Made by a program: the position numbers and the translations under genes. A stretch of 46,839 nt of DNA, taken from contig JAKBBN010000016.1 of assembly GCA_021808485.1 (NCBI GenBank), positions 1-46,839 on the forward strand. Reading direction: 5' to 3'. The notes under the pieces are model-generated. The model saw only the letters and a list, made by a program, of their open reading frames with translations. It was not told the DNA's origin and made no database searches. This DNA comes from Planctomycetota bacterium (lineage in GTDB: Bacteria; Planctomycetota; Phycisphaerae; WQYP01). Within the stretch, counting starts at the first letter, position 1. Every line of letters begins with the position of its first letter. Shown here piece after piece: positions 35,109-43,486 of this stretch.

Positions 35109-35852
35109 TCAATCTTTTTTATCTTTGCCGGTTAATTTTCGGATGACAATTTGAACCGGATCGTAATATCGGTCCACAACGCGTTCTTTCATCGGTATAA
35201 TCGCGTTGTCGGTAATATGGATTTCTTCCGGACAAACTTCCGTGCAGCACTTGGTGATGTTGCAAAGCCCAAGCCCGGCCTCTTTTTTCAGCAAAGGGAT
35301 GCGATCCAAGGAATCCAGCGGATGCATTTCCAGACTGGCTATGCGCACAAAAAACCGCGGCCCGGCAAAATGGTCTTTTTTGTCGTGCTCGCGCACGACA
35401 TGGCATACATTTTGACACAAAAAACATTCAATGCACTTGCGGAATTCCTGAACGCGGTCCACATCTTCCTGCTGCATCAACCACTGCGTATCCTTCTTCG
35501 GGGTAAACGGCGGAATTTTCCGGTTCACCGTATAGTTCCACGCCACATCCGTAACCAGGTCCCGCATAATCGGAAATGATCGCATCGGATGCACCGTGAC
35601 AGGCTCGCCATCCGGAAGGGAATCCAGCCGGGTTTTGCACATCAGCCGCGGCTTGCCGTTCACCTCGGCGCTGCATGACCCGCACTTTGCGGCCTTGCAG
35701 TTCCAGCGGCAGGCCAGGTCCGGCGCCTGCTGGCGCTGAATCTGATGAATCGCATCCAGCACCACCATTCCCTCTTCCACATCCACCGGATAGGAGACAA
35801 ACTTTCCGCCGGCGGCGTCGCCTCGCCATACCTTGAATTCGCGCTTACTCAT
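35109..35852 (-). CDS. sdhB: Succinate dehydrogenase/fumarate reductase iron-sulfur subunit
   Basis: SdhB passes electrons from the flavoprotein to the membrane subunit. The 247-residue protein has the plant-type [2Fe-2S] ligands in CRWNCKAAKCGSCSAEVNG with a further Cys in LMCKTRL, and the C-terminal clusters in CIECFLCQNVC and CNITKCCTEVCPE. The length and sequence pattern fit the Sdh1-type SdhB of Actinobacteria. Its ATG overlaps the sdhA stop (ATGA), and AAGGAG precedes it. It is the last gene of sdhC-sdhA-sdhB. Confidence 0.95.
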   Translation of the reverse strand: MSKREFKVWRGDAAGGKFVSYPVDVEEGMVVLDAIHQIQRQQAPDLACRWNCKAAKCGSCSAEVNGKPRLMCKTRLDSLPDGEPVTVHPMRSFPIMRDLVTDVAWNYTVNRKIPPFTPKKDTQWLMQQEDVDRVQEFRKCIECFLCQNVCHVVREHDKKDHFAGPRFFVRIASLEMHPLDSLDRIPLLKKEAGLGLCNITKCCTEVCPEEIHITDNAIIPMKERVVDRYYDPVQIVIRKLTGKDKKD

Positions 35853-37588
35853 TTTTTCTCCTTGGCTTTTCTCTCATCCACCAGTGTCTGCAAATCCGGC
35901 GAACTCACCACCGGCATCGGCTGGACATCCATGACGCCGTTGCGGTCTTCTGAAAGCAGATTGTGCGAGCCCCAATATTCGTCATAAGCGGGATAATCCA
36001 GACGGCTGTGGGCTCCCCGGCTTTCTTTCCGCAGCAGTGCCGCCCGGGTGATCGCTTCCGAACAAATCAGCATATTCTGCAAATCCCGGCACAGATGCCA
36101 TCCCGGATTGAACATGCGGTTGCCTTCCAGAACACCCACGCGCCGTGCGCGATCCTTGTATTCCTGGAGCTTTTCCACCGCCGCCTTCAAATCGCCATCC
36201 TCGCGGAATATTCCAACCAGGCTTTGCATGGTATTTTGCAGTTCCACATGCAGTTGATACGGATTTTCCGGCTTTTCCCGCGAGAAATAACCGGTCATTT
36301 CATCAGCCGCGGCGGAAATTTCCGCCTCCTCAAGCTTTGCCGCCGGCGCACTTCGCGCATGGTCCGCCGCCCCTTTACCCGCACGGGCGCCGAATACCAG
36401 CAGGTCTGAAAGCGAGTTGCCGCCCAGCCGGTTGGCGCCGTGCATGCCGCCGGAGCATTCTCCAGCGGCAAACAGGCCCGGAACGCGGGTTGCGCCGGTG
36501 GCGGCCTCCACCTTAAGCCCGCCCATTGCATAATGGCATGTCGGTCCGACTTCCATCGGCCCGGTGGTGATATCCACATCCGCCAATTCCTTGAATTGAT
36601 GGTACATGCTCGGGAGCTTCTTTTTCACATATTCGGCGCCACGGTGCGATATATCCAGAAAGCAACCGCCGTGCGGCGATCCGCGGCCTTCCTTTACCTC
36701 CGTGTAAATGCTTCGCGCCACCACATCCCGCGTGGACAGTTCCATCCGCTTCGGATCATATTTTTCCATGAATCTCTCACCCTTGTTGTTCCGCAGAATT
36801 CCGCCCTCGCCGCGCACGGCTTCGGTTACGAGCAAACCCATCACGCCCGGCGGCCACACCATCCCGGTAGGATGAAACTGCACAAATTCCATGTCCAGAA
36901 GCTGCGCGCCGGCCTGATACCCCAATGCGTGACCGTCGCCGGTGCCTTCCCAGGAATTGGAGGTTATCTTAAAACACCGCCCCAGGCCGCCGGTGGATAA
37001 AATGATCGATTTGGCCTTGAAAATGACGAATTTCCCCGTCTCCCGCCAGTAACCGAAGGCCCCGCACGCGCGCGGGCCGTCTTTCAGCAGCCGGGTAATG
37101 GTGCATTCCATGTAAACATCAATACCCTGGTGAATTCCTTTATCCTGCAATGTGCGGATAAGCTCCAGCCCCGTACGATCGCCCACATGGGCCAGACGTC
37201 TGTAGGTATGCCCGCCGAACGCGCGCTGCAGAATTTTGCCTTCACCGGTGCGGTCAAACACCGCCCCCCATTGCTCGAGTTCCCGCACACGGTCCGGTGA
37301 TTCTTTGGCGTGGAATTCCGCCATCTTCCAGTTGTTCAGATACTTGCCGCCAAAAAGCGTATCCTGAAAATGCGTGGTCCAGCCGTCCTGATTATCCACA
37401 TTCGCCAGAGCCGCGGCGATGCCCCCTTCCGCCATCACGGTGTGCGCCTTGCCCAGCAGGGATTTGCATACCAGCGCGGTCTTCAGCCCGGCTGCGGAAC
37501 ATTCAATGGCGGCCCGCAGTCCGGCCCCCCCCGCGCCGATAATCACCACATCATGTTCGTGCGTTTCGTATTTATCTAAAGCGTTAAT
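35849..37588 (-). CDS. sdhA: Succinate dehydrogenase flavoprotein subunit (probable ATT start)
   Basis: SdhA oxidises succinate to fumarate with covalently bound FAD. Motifs are VVIIGAGGAGLRAAIE, KAHTVMAEGGIAAAL (FAD-linking His), GHTYRRLAHVGDRTGLEL, LDMEFVQFHPTGMV, and GMHGANRLGGNSLSDLLVFG with the catalytic Arg region. The Rossmann strand begins at HDVVIIG. Between the in-frame stop at 37604 and the first GTG (37549) there is no ATG, GTG or TTG. An ATT at 37588, sharing one base with the sdhC stop and 8 nt after a GAGG (37597-37600), gives a 579-residue protein with a normal N-terminus (start-NALDKYETHEHDVVIIG). The alternative GTG at 37549 has no ribosome-binding site and cuts into the FAD fold. 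Confidence 0.9.
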   Translation of the reverse strand: MNALDKYETHEHDVVIIGAGGAGLRAAIECSAAGLKTALVCKSLLGKAHTVMAEGGIAAALANVDNQDGWTTHFQDTLFGGKYLNNWKMAEFHAKESPDRVRELEQWGAVFDRTGEGKILQRAFGGHTYRRLAHVGDRTGLELIRTLQDKGIHQGIDVYMECTITRLLKDGPRACGAFGYWRETGKFVIFKAKSIILSTGGLGRCFKITSNSWEGTGDGHALGYQAGAQLLDMEFVQFHPTGMVWPPGVMGLLVTEAVRGEGGILRNNKGERFMEKYDPKRMELSTRDVVARSIYTEVKEGRGSPHGGCFLDISHRGAEYVKKKLPSMYHQFKELADVDITTGPMEVGPTCHYAMGGLKVEAATGATRVPGLFAAGECSGGMHGANRLGGNSLSDLLVFGARAGKGAADHARSAPAAKLEEAEISAAADEMTGYFSREKPENPYQLHVELQNTMQSLVGIFREDGDLKAAVEKLQEYKDRARRVGVLEGNRMFNPGWHLCRDLQNMLICSEAITRAALLRKESRGAHSRLDYPAYDEYWGSHNLLSEDRNGVMDVQPMPVVSSPDLQTLVDERKAKEKK

Positions 37589-38391
37589 TAAAATATCCTC
37601 ACATCATGAATAATGCCCATGCAGCACAGGCGGATATACAAATCGGTTAATCCCACGGAAAACAGGCTGATCCATGCCCATTCCTGATGCCGCAGGTTAA
37701 ATACGCTCACGCCCTTCCACAGTTTGTAACGCGTACGCGCCGCACCGGAACAGCTGAAGCAGTCCATTTTCCCGCCGATCAGATGGCGGAATGAATTGCA
37801 CCCCATGCTGAACGCCGAAAGTGCAATCACATTCAGCAGCATGATAATGCTGCCCACGCCCATACCGAATTGCAGATGTCCGCCGGGGCCGGTGAAAAAA
37901 AACGCCCGCAGCGCGTCAAACCACAGAAACAGCAGAACAATCGTCGCCAGATAGAAAAAATAGCGATGCATATTCTGCAGGATAAATGGAAACGCCGTTT
38001 CCCCCCGATAGGTCCGCCCCTTCGGCTCGCCTACGGCGCACGCTACCGGATCCAGAAAAAAAGCCCGGTAATACGATTTGCGATAATAGTAACACGTCGC
38101 CCGGAAACCCAACGGAATCCACAATATCAAAAATGCGAAAGAAAACGGCGGGGCAATGCCGAATAAATCCTTCACATCCGGCGAGTAAAACGGGGATAGG
38201 TAGTAGGCCCCGTGGGATTGCAGAAGATAATCCGTGCCCGTCCATGCCGCCCACGTGGAATACACACCGAATGCGACAAGCCCCAGAAACACCAGCATCG
38301 GGCCAAGCCACCAGGAATCCCGCCGATCGGTTGCACCCAGCCCGTGGGGACCGCCTGATGCAGAAGCACTGGCCAAGGACGTATCAGACAT
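37588..38391 (-). CDS. sdhC: Succinate dehydrogenase membrane anchor, Sdh1-like
   Basis: A 267-residue integral membrane protein with about five hydrophobic helices (e.g. GPMLVFLGLVAFGVYSTW, SFAFLILWIPLGFR, FFYLATIVLLFLWFDALRAF, GVGSIIMLLNVIALSAFSMG). It heads the sdhCAB operon and replaces the usual SdhC/SdhD pair. Its size and the single long anchor fit the Sdh1 type described in mycobacteria. A Cys/His-rich segment after the fourth helix (C198, H203, C211, C214) could hold a metal centre, which is inference. The stop TAA adjoins the proposed ATT start of sdhA. Confidence 0.85.
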   Translation of the reverse strand: MSDTSLASASASGGPHGLGATDRRDSWWLGPMLVFLGLVAFGVYSTWAAWTGTDYLLQSHGAYYLSPFYSPDVKDLFGIAPPFSFAFLILWIPLGFRATCYYYRKSYYRAFFLDPVACAVGEPKGRTYRGETAFPFILQNMHRYFFYLATIVLLFLWFDALRAFFFTGPGGHLQFGMGVGSIIMLLNVIALSAFSMGCNSFRHLIGGKMDCFSCSGAARTRYKLWKGVSVFNLRHQEWAWISLFSVGLTDLYIRLCCMGIIHDVRIF

Positions 38392-38494
38392 AATTTTCTC
38401 GGCTTCCTTTTACACTTATTTCGCTTGTTTCCCAACTCTGCGCCTGCAGCTGGAACGGCCCGGGGGAATTCAAGAAGGCGGGGGCCGCCAAAGC

Positions 38495-38548
38495 CTTGCC
38501 GGATGGATTGATCTCTTATCCGACCGCTAAACTCTTGCCGAACGGATT
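38495..38548. repeat. Imperfect 15-bp direct repeat between xerD and sdhC
   Basis: CTTGCCGGATGGATT (38495-38509) and CTTGCCGAACGGATT (38534-38548) match at 13 of 15 positions, with 39 bp between their starts. They lie in the 189-bp gap between xerD and the sdh operon, on the promoter side of sdhC, so they could be a regulator binding site. No regulator is assigned. Confidence 0.4.
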
Positions 38549-38580
38549 CTAGAGATGGCTAAAACCGCTGTCAAGACCGG

Positions 38581-39528
38581 CTATTTTCGAGGATGGTATT
38601 TGCGATGCACGCTCCGGATGCGTTCGGCATCCACATGCGTGTATATCTGCGTGGTTACAACGTTGGAATGCCCCAACAGCTCCTGCACAATACGCAAATC
38701 CGCACCGCCGGAAAGCAGGTGAGTCGCAAAGGTATGCCGCAGCATGTGCGGATGCACATGGCGTATCCCCGCCTGCCGTGAAAGTTGCGTCAGCCGCTGC
38801 CACAGTACAACGCGGTTGACCGGCTGCCCGGAACGTGACAAAAACACCTGCGGCCTCTGAATCCCTTTTACCGCAACCAGCGTCGGCCGCAGTTCGTTGA
38901 TATATTTCAGCAGGGCGGCCTGCGCCGGCTGGCCGATCGGGATCACGCGCTCTTTTCGCCCCTTGCCCAGCACACGAATGGCGCCAAGGTCCAGATGCAG
39001 GTTGCTTACGGTCAAATCCGCCAGCTCACTGGCCCGCAGCCCGCAGGCATAAAAAAGTTCCACCATCGCCTGATCCCGCAGCGCCAGCCGGTGCGCGGGG
39101 TCCACGGCCGCCAATAACGCGTTGATCTGCTCTCTCCCCAGAACATCCGGCAGCTTTTTCCATTTGTGCGGTGTATCCAGCAGTTCCGTCGGGTCTTGTG
39201 TGCAATAGCCGCGCGTGCGCGCAAAGCGGAAAAACATTTTCATGGCCGCGGCATGCCGTAGCACACTGGATATTTCCATCTGCCGTTCACTGGTCAGGTA
39301 TTTCAAATACCGGCCTATCAGGCCGGTATCGGCCCGGCGCACCAGCATTGCCTGCTGTCGGCAAAACGCCGCCAAATCGGCCATATCGCCGCGATAAGCC
39401 AGAACCGTATTGGCGGCAAGCCCGAGTTCCATCTCCACATAGGTTAAAAACGCATTGATCGCCTTTTGATCGCCGGCATCCGTGGCCGCCACCGGATCAA
39501 TCTTTGCTTTTTTCCTGCCTTGTGCCAT
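38581..39528 (-). CDS. xerD: Site-specific tyrosine recombinase XerD
   Basis: A 315-residue tyrosine recombinase with an N-terminal SAM-like core-binding domain (AINAFLTYVEMELGLAANT; VLAYRGDMADLAAFC). The catalytic domain shows the full set: GLRASEL (Arg), GKGRKERVIPI (Lys), HPHMLRHTFATHLLSGG (His, Arg), LLGHSNVVTTQIYTHV (His, Tyr). The length and lack of mobile-element neighbours fit the housekeeping XerD that resolves chromosome dimers with XerC at dif. XerC or a phage-type integrase cannot be fully excluded by eye. It lies upstream of the sdh operon on the same strand. Confidence 0.9.
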   Translation of the reverse strand: MAQGRKKAKIDPVAATDAGDQKAINAFLTYVEMELGLAANTVLAYRGDMADLAAFCRQQAMLVRRADTGLIGRYLKYLTSERQMEISSVLRHAAAMKMFFRFARTRGYCTQDPTELLDTPHKWKKLPDVLGREQINALLAAVDPAHRLALRDQAMVELFYACGLRASELADLTVSNLHLDLGAIRVLGKGRKERVIPIGQPAQAALLKYINELRPTLVAVKGIQRPQVFLSRSGQPVNRVVLWQRLTQLSRQAGIRHVHPHMLRHTFATHLLSGGADLRIVQELLGHSNVVTTQIYTHVDAERIRSVHRKYHPRK

Positions 39529-39549
39529 GCATCGCCTGACATTAACCCG

Positions 39550-40899
39550 TCACATACCCGGCATGTCGATTTCACCGTTGAATTCCACCCCGGAACTTAA
39601 CCGCGCCGCGGATGGCATCTGGTCGCTGGAAAGCCCTTCATTCACCTCCCCGCGCGGCCCCGTGGACAACCAGTCAATCACCCGCGTTATTGCCGTATCA
39701 TTATCCGCGAGTTGCCGGCGCGGAATATACAGGCCGGTATCGCGCGTGCGGAATTGATGATAACACAATAAGGATACGATATCTTCCGCCGCGGCGGCCG
39801 GCACATGCTGCGCCACCCGGCTCGCGGGCTTACCCTCGTGAAAGCAGGCGTCCGCAGTTTCCCGCCAACGCCCCATGATAACCCGCGGTTGTTGAACAAA
39901 ATCAGCGGTTCGCACCTGCTCCAGCCGCCAAACGCCTTGCACACTCGCTACAAAAGGCTCTATCCAACGGCCGGTGTTTCCTGGCGCAAGCACCAATGCT
40001 CCCCAGCGGTTTATCGGCACAAGGTAATCCGCACCGGCCGCATATAGTCCCCGCAATTGCTCGCATTTGTCCCGGAGTTTTCCCGCCAGCCTGAAATCCA
40101 TGCGCAAGGCCGCCGCGCGCATGGCGTTTTCCAACTCCTGAACGATTCCGCCGCGGTCCGAATGATCCCACTGTTCAAGCACCTCGGCCGCTTGGCGCAA
40201 TTGAGTCCGGTAGTCCGTCATTGCTACGCTGCCGTCGCAGGGCGCGGGGCACTTGCCCATTTCCTTGTACGCGCATGGCCGGCCGTTGGGAGACTGTCGC
40301 AGAATCTCCTCATAGCGGCACAGGTCAAACAGATCCGTCAATTCCTGAATCAAATTCTGGCCGCAGCCGCGGCCGGCCAGCGGTCCATATACCTGGGCAT
40401 TCTGTGCTATCTTTGTTGAAAGACTGAATACCGGCGTGGGTGCGTCCGGCTGCAGACTGAGGAACCATGCCGGCTTCCAGCCGATCAGCTGTTGATGGTC
40501 GCGCGGAAACAATTTGCGGACCACCAGACTGTAAATCCAGTTGCCCCAAAAACTGCTGCACACTTTTAAATAACTGATCGATTTTACAATACCGCTGTAA
40601 TCCACCAGCGCCCCCGGCGCCGGCGATGCCGGAATCGCACCAACCCCATCTGCCGCGGTGGAGGCTTTTCTATCCGGCGTCAACCCGACCTTCGGCGCCA
40701 GCCGGCGGCCCAAAGTCGCCCGCAGATTGCCCGTTACCGCCGCCAGCAGCGGTTTGCCGTCAGCCGAAAAAAAGGCGTAAACGGCCGGTTTGACGGGCGC
40801 GGTGGAAATGCCTTCCCCGCTCACCGCGGTGATTTCGCAAAATTCCAGACTTTTAAGCATCTCCGGGCCAAATTCAGACGTCGGCGATATTGGCGTCAT
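39550..40899 (-). CDS. UvrC-like protein with degenerate GIY-YIG domain and no RNase H domain
   Basis: A ~449-residue protein. It carries the UvrC-type cysteine segment CAYKEMGKCPAPCDG (~230) and a UVR (UvrB-binding) helix LENAMRAAALRMDFRLAGKLRDK. The N-terminal region is a worn GIY-YIG domain: PAVYAFFSADGKPLLAAVTGNLRATL takes the place of the usual GVY...YVGKA-NLR-R pattern, with the second half of the signature lost. The C-terminal endonuclease V/RNase H-like domain and HhH of UvrC are missing. It therefore resembles UvrC in layout but may lack nuclease activity, and could be a regulator or a UvrB partner. The start is uncertain (ATG 40899 used; a TTG at 40974 would overlap fabZ). It lies 43 nt downstream of fabZ. 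Confidence 0.7.
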   Translation of the reverse strand: MTPISPTSEFGPEMLKSLEFCEITAVSGEGISTAPVKPAVYAFFSADGKPLLAAVTGNLRATLGRRLAPKVGLTPDRKASTAADGVGAIPASPAPGALVDYSGIVKSISYLKVCSSFWGNWIYSLVVRKLFPRDHQQLIGWKPAWFLSLQPDAPTPVFSLSTKIAQNAQVYGPLAGRGCGQNLIQELTDLFDLCRYEEILRQSPNGRPCAYKEMGKCPAPCDGSVAMTDYRTQLRQAAEVLEQWDHSDRGGIVQELENAMRAAALRMDFRLAGKLRDKCEQLRGLYAAGADYLVPINRWGALVLAPGNTGRWIEPFVASVQGVWRLEQVRTADFVQQPRVIMGRWRETADACFHEGKPASRVAQHVPAAAAEDIVSLLCYHQFRTRDTGLYIPRRQLADNDTAITRVIDWLSTGPRGEVNEGLSSDQMPSAARLSSGVEFNGEIDMPGM

Positions 40900-40942
40900 G
40901 ACAATGTCCAAATTGCGCCCGGCCAACGCTGAAACCACCGGA

Positions 40943-41416
40943 TCAGACGGGCATACCGGTAATATCCGATTCAAATACCAGCGTATTGTTGCATATGCCC
41001 TGGCATTGCGCTATCACGCGGCGACGGGATAACTCCGACATTCTCGCGATCAAATAAAGCGTGCTTGGAGGAGATACCACACCACGGAACCGCGTATTGT
41101 CGGCTTTTACAAATCCCAAAAACCCCATATCCGGCACCAGCACATGGGTCATGTAAGAACAGAGTTGTGCCGCAGCTTCCAGAATAATCACGCCCGGCAT
41201 CAGCGGTCGGCCGGGAATATGGCCGCGCACCCAGAATTCCTCCATGGTTACATGCTTTACCCCCACCACAATGGTGCGCGGCATATCGACATGAATGATT
41301 CCTGAAAGCTGTTCCATTTCATGACGATGCGGATTAACTTTGCGAATATCCTCTATCGGAATTGTAATTTTATTAAGATCAAGTTCCGAAAGATCATAGA
41401 GAAATGCTGCGGCCAT
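40943..41416 (-). CDS. fabZ: 3-hydroxyacyl-ACP dehydratase FabZ-like
   Basis: A 157-residue hotdog-fold dehydratase of fatty-acid synthesis. It shows ITIPIEDIRKVNPHRHEME at the N-terminus, the catalytic His in RGHIPGRPLMPGVI, the catalytic Glu helix ILEAAAQLCSYM, and FVKADNTRFRGVVSPP. The active site looks intact. FabZ is preferred over FabA from length and the GxPLMPGV motif. It is followed closely by the UvrC-like gene. No other fab or lpx gene is nearby. Confidence 0.88.
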   Translation of the reverse strand: MAAAFLYDLSELDLNKITIPIEDIRKVNPHRHEMEQLSGIIHVDMPRTIVVGVKHVTMEEFWVRGHIPGRPLMPGVIILEAAAQLCSYMTHVLVPDMGFLGFVKADNTRFRGVVSPPSTLYLIARMSELSRRRVIAQCQGICNNTLVFESDITGMPV

Positions 41417-42053
41417 GAAATCGTCCAGCTCTGGTGTTTAATCCTGATTCCCTGTGCCGCCGGCCGTCGAAACCGCAGCACAACAATAGGGCTGCGGTAA
41501 CGCAACCCGGCTACTCAATCTATCCAGCCGTTGCCGGAAAGGCAGATCACATCGCCTGATAGAAAGTTATAAGGCAGCAGTTAACGAGCGGCAAGGCGCA
41601 CCGCCATTAGTGACGTGCATGACTTGCAGCCGCATCATTTTGAGAAATCATTCATTCTTCGGAACGGAAGTATTCCAATGCCGGACTCTCCCCGCCTGCC
41701 GGGCGCGAAATAGGTTCTGCTAACAGCCCCGTCGGCGTCAACAAGCCGACCCGGCGACGCTGCCTGCCCGTATGCCCGCATCACAGCGGCCCCGGCAACC
41801 CGTAATGAAAAATCAGGCTGTGGAGACGAACCAGCGGCGGCAGACCGCTTTCCCATGGCTGCTTTTTTGTTTTGTGGAGCATGACAGATCGCCGACGTTG
41901 CACTGCCATCGCTGCTGAACCGTTACAAACATGGGAGATGAAATGCCCTTTGTCGGTTCGTCGGTCCCGGACAAGGCCGGGCATATTACACTCAAGGGCA
42001 AAACAGGATAAAAATTTTCCTTGCTTGGATAATGAAATGGCGGCGCCTTACCT
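41417..42053. other. 637-bp region without a supported gene
   Basis: Several short frames are open on the minus strand (for example 41635-41856, 73 codons), but none has a ribosome-binding site or recognisable family content. I compared the region by eye with tmRNA, RNase P RNA and SRP RNA signatures and found none. It contains GC-rich inverted repeats (around 41770-41860) and a T-run at 41861-41868, which is too far from the nearest stem for a classic terminator. This is the longest unexplained stretch in the window. Confidence 0.45.
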
Positions 42054-42230
42054 TCAGGGATTTTGCTCACGCAGTTCCAGAATTTTGATGCGAATATTTT
42101 GGGCAGCCTTACGCACTTCCTGCATCGCCTTGCGGACGCGGGTACCGGCCTGTTTGTTGCCGCCACAAGCCTTGGCCACGTCTTCAGCCACCTGATCTAC
42201 AATCTGTTTTAATTGATTGTATTCTTCCAT
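42054..42230 (-). CDS. Histone H1-like (Hc1 family) small DNA-binding protein
   Basis: A 58-residue protein, MEEYNQLKQIVDQVAEDVAK followed by GNKQAGTRVRKAMQEVRKAA and a basic/amphipathic end. The G-N-K-x-A-G-T-R-x-R-K-x-x-Q-E segment is the core pattern of chlamydial/Bacteroidetes Hc1-like histone H1 homologues, which compact DNA. ATG 42230 is chosen because AGGAG lies 8 nt upstream; an in-frame GTG-type start 24 codons earlier gives a tail unlike the family. It lacks the long Lys/Ala/Pro-rich tail of some Hc1 proteins. It lies downstream of trxB on the same strand. Confidence 0.8.
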   Translation of the reverse strand: MEEYNQLKQIVDQVAEDVAKACGGNKQAGTRVRKAMQEVRKAAQNIRIKILELREQNP

Positions 42231-42467
42231 GAGCTTAACTCCTGTGATAATTTCGGCCTCGCCGGTCGGTACGCAAAGAAGAAATTCGTAGAACCGTACC
42301 AACCTACCGCCAATCCCATTTATCGGCCCTCGAGCCCTTAAAATTTGAATAAAAATCTAAATATTTTCTAATTGCGGATTTCGAATTTGCGTCATTCACC
42401 GTCCTTTCGCCTTGAACTACTCCACGCTGCGTGCCTGCGAATGTCGGCAAAATCGCAAGCCTTATTA

Positions 42468-43454
42468 TTAATGTATACCCGTCTCGGCAAGCCAGCGTTC
42501 GGCATCTATTGCCGCCTTGCACCCCATGCCCGCCGCCGTGATCGCCTGCCGATAAACCGAATCCGCGCAATCGCCGGCGGCAAAAACACCCTCCACACTG
42601 GTCATGGATCGAAACCGGTCCTTCAGCACGACATATTTCTTCTCGTCAAGCTCTATCTGCCCCTGCAAAAATGCCGTGTTGGGCGTATGACCGATGGCGG
42701 CAAACATGCCGCTGCATTCAAGCTCGTAGTTTTTTCCGGACGGTATATCTTTTATCCGCACGCCGGTTACACCCAATTCATCCGACCCGAGCACTTCCAC
42801 CACGGCGGAATTCCACACCGGCCGGATCCGCGGATTGGTCAGGGCGCGCTGCGCCATAATCTTGCTGGCCCGCAGCGCATCCCGCCGATGCACGAGGTAC
42901 ACCTCGCTGGCAAATTTGGTCAGATAGGTGGCCTCCTCCACCGCGGAATCTCCACCCCCAACCACCACCACCGGTTTGCCCCGGAATCGCGGCAAGGCTC
43001 CGTCGCATACGGCACACGCCGATACGCCGTTGTTTTCATATTTTCTTTCGGTTTCCAGCCCCAGGTAATTTGCCGCTGCCCCGGTGCAAATAATCACGCT
43101 TTCGGAAACCAGCATCTCTTCCCCATCACCGTTTAATTCATCGGCATGCCATATCTTGAACGGCCGGGAGCTTAAATCCACCCGGCTTACAAACGATGAT
43201 TTCACCACCGCGCCGAACCGCATCGCCTGCTGCTGCATCACGGACATCATTTTTTGCCCGTCAATGCCATGTTCAAATCCGGGGTAATTCTCAACTTCCG
43301 TGGTGAACATCAACTGCCCGCCGGGCATCCGCTCACGGCTAAGCCCGTCGCCCGCCAGTACAACCGGCTTCAAATTCGCCCGGGCCGCGTAAATCGCCGC
43401 TGTCCAGCCGGCGGGTCCGGAACCGATGATCGTAACTTTTTGATTATCCGACAA
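42468..43454 (-). CDS. trxB: Thioredoxin reductase
   Basis: A 328-residue FAD/NADPH enzyme that reduces thioredoxin. It shows [37 protein letters not shown], the redox pair in [11 protein letters not shown] (~145), the NADPH-binding [17 protein letters not shown] with the [10 protein letters not shown] signature, and [24 protein letters not shown]. All active-site features are present. It lies third in a probable folD-ABC ATPase-trxB transcript, with gaps of 20-35 nt. Confidence 0.94.
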   Translation of the reverse strand: MSDNQKVTIIGSGPAGWTAAIYAARANLKPVVLAGDGLSRERMPGGQLMFTTEVENYPGFEHGIDGQKMMSVMQQQAMRFGAVVKSSFVSRVDLSSRPFKIWHADELNGDGEEMLVSESVIICTGAAANYLGLETERKYENNGVSACAVCDGALPRFRGKPVVVVGGGDSAVEEATYLTKFASEVYLVHRRDALRASKIMAQRALTNPRIRPVWNSAVVEVLGSDELGVTGVRIKDIPSGKNYELECSGMFAAIGHTPNTAFLQGQIELDEKKYVVLKDRFRSMTSVEGVFAAGDCADSVYRQAITAAGMGCKAAIDAERWLAETGIH

Positions 43455-43486
43455 TGCCTGTTCTCCAAAAACGCATCCAGATCGAA

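Noticed and set aside
38581..39528. Tyrosine recombinase as a phage or integron integrase
   Set aside because: Length, motifs and housekeeping neighbours fit XerD; no phage genes or attC-like repeats are present.
41635..41856. 73-codon minus-strand frame
   Set aside because: No ribosome-binding site and no recognisable content; it could be a decayed gene but cannot be supported.
41813..42166. 117-codon minus-strand frame
   Set aside because: It overlaps the Hc1-like gene in another frame; the Hc1-like gene has family content and a good ribosome-binding site, this frame has neither.
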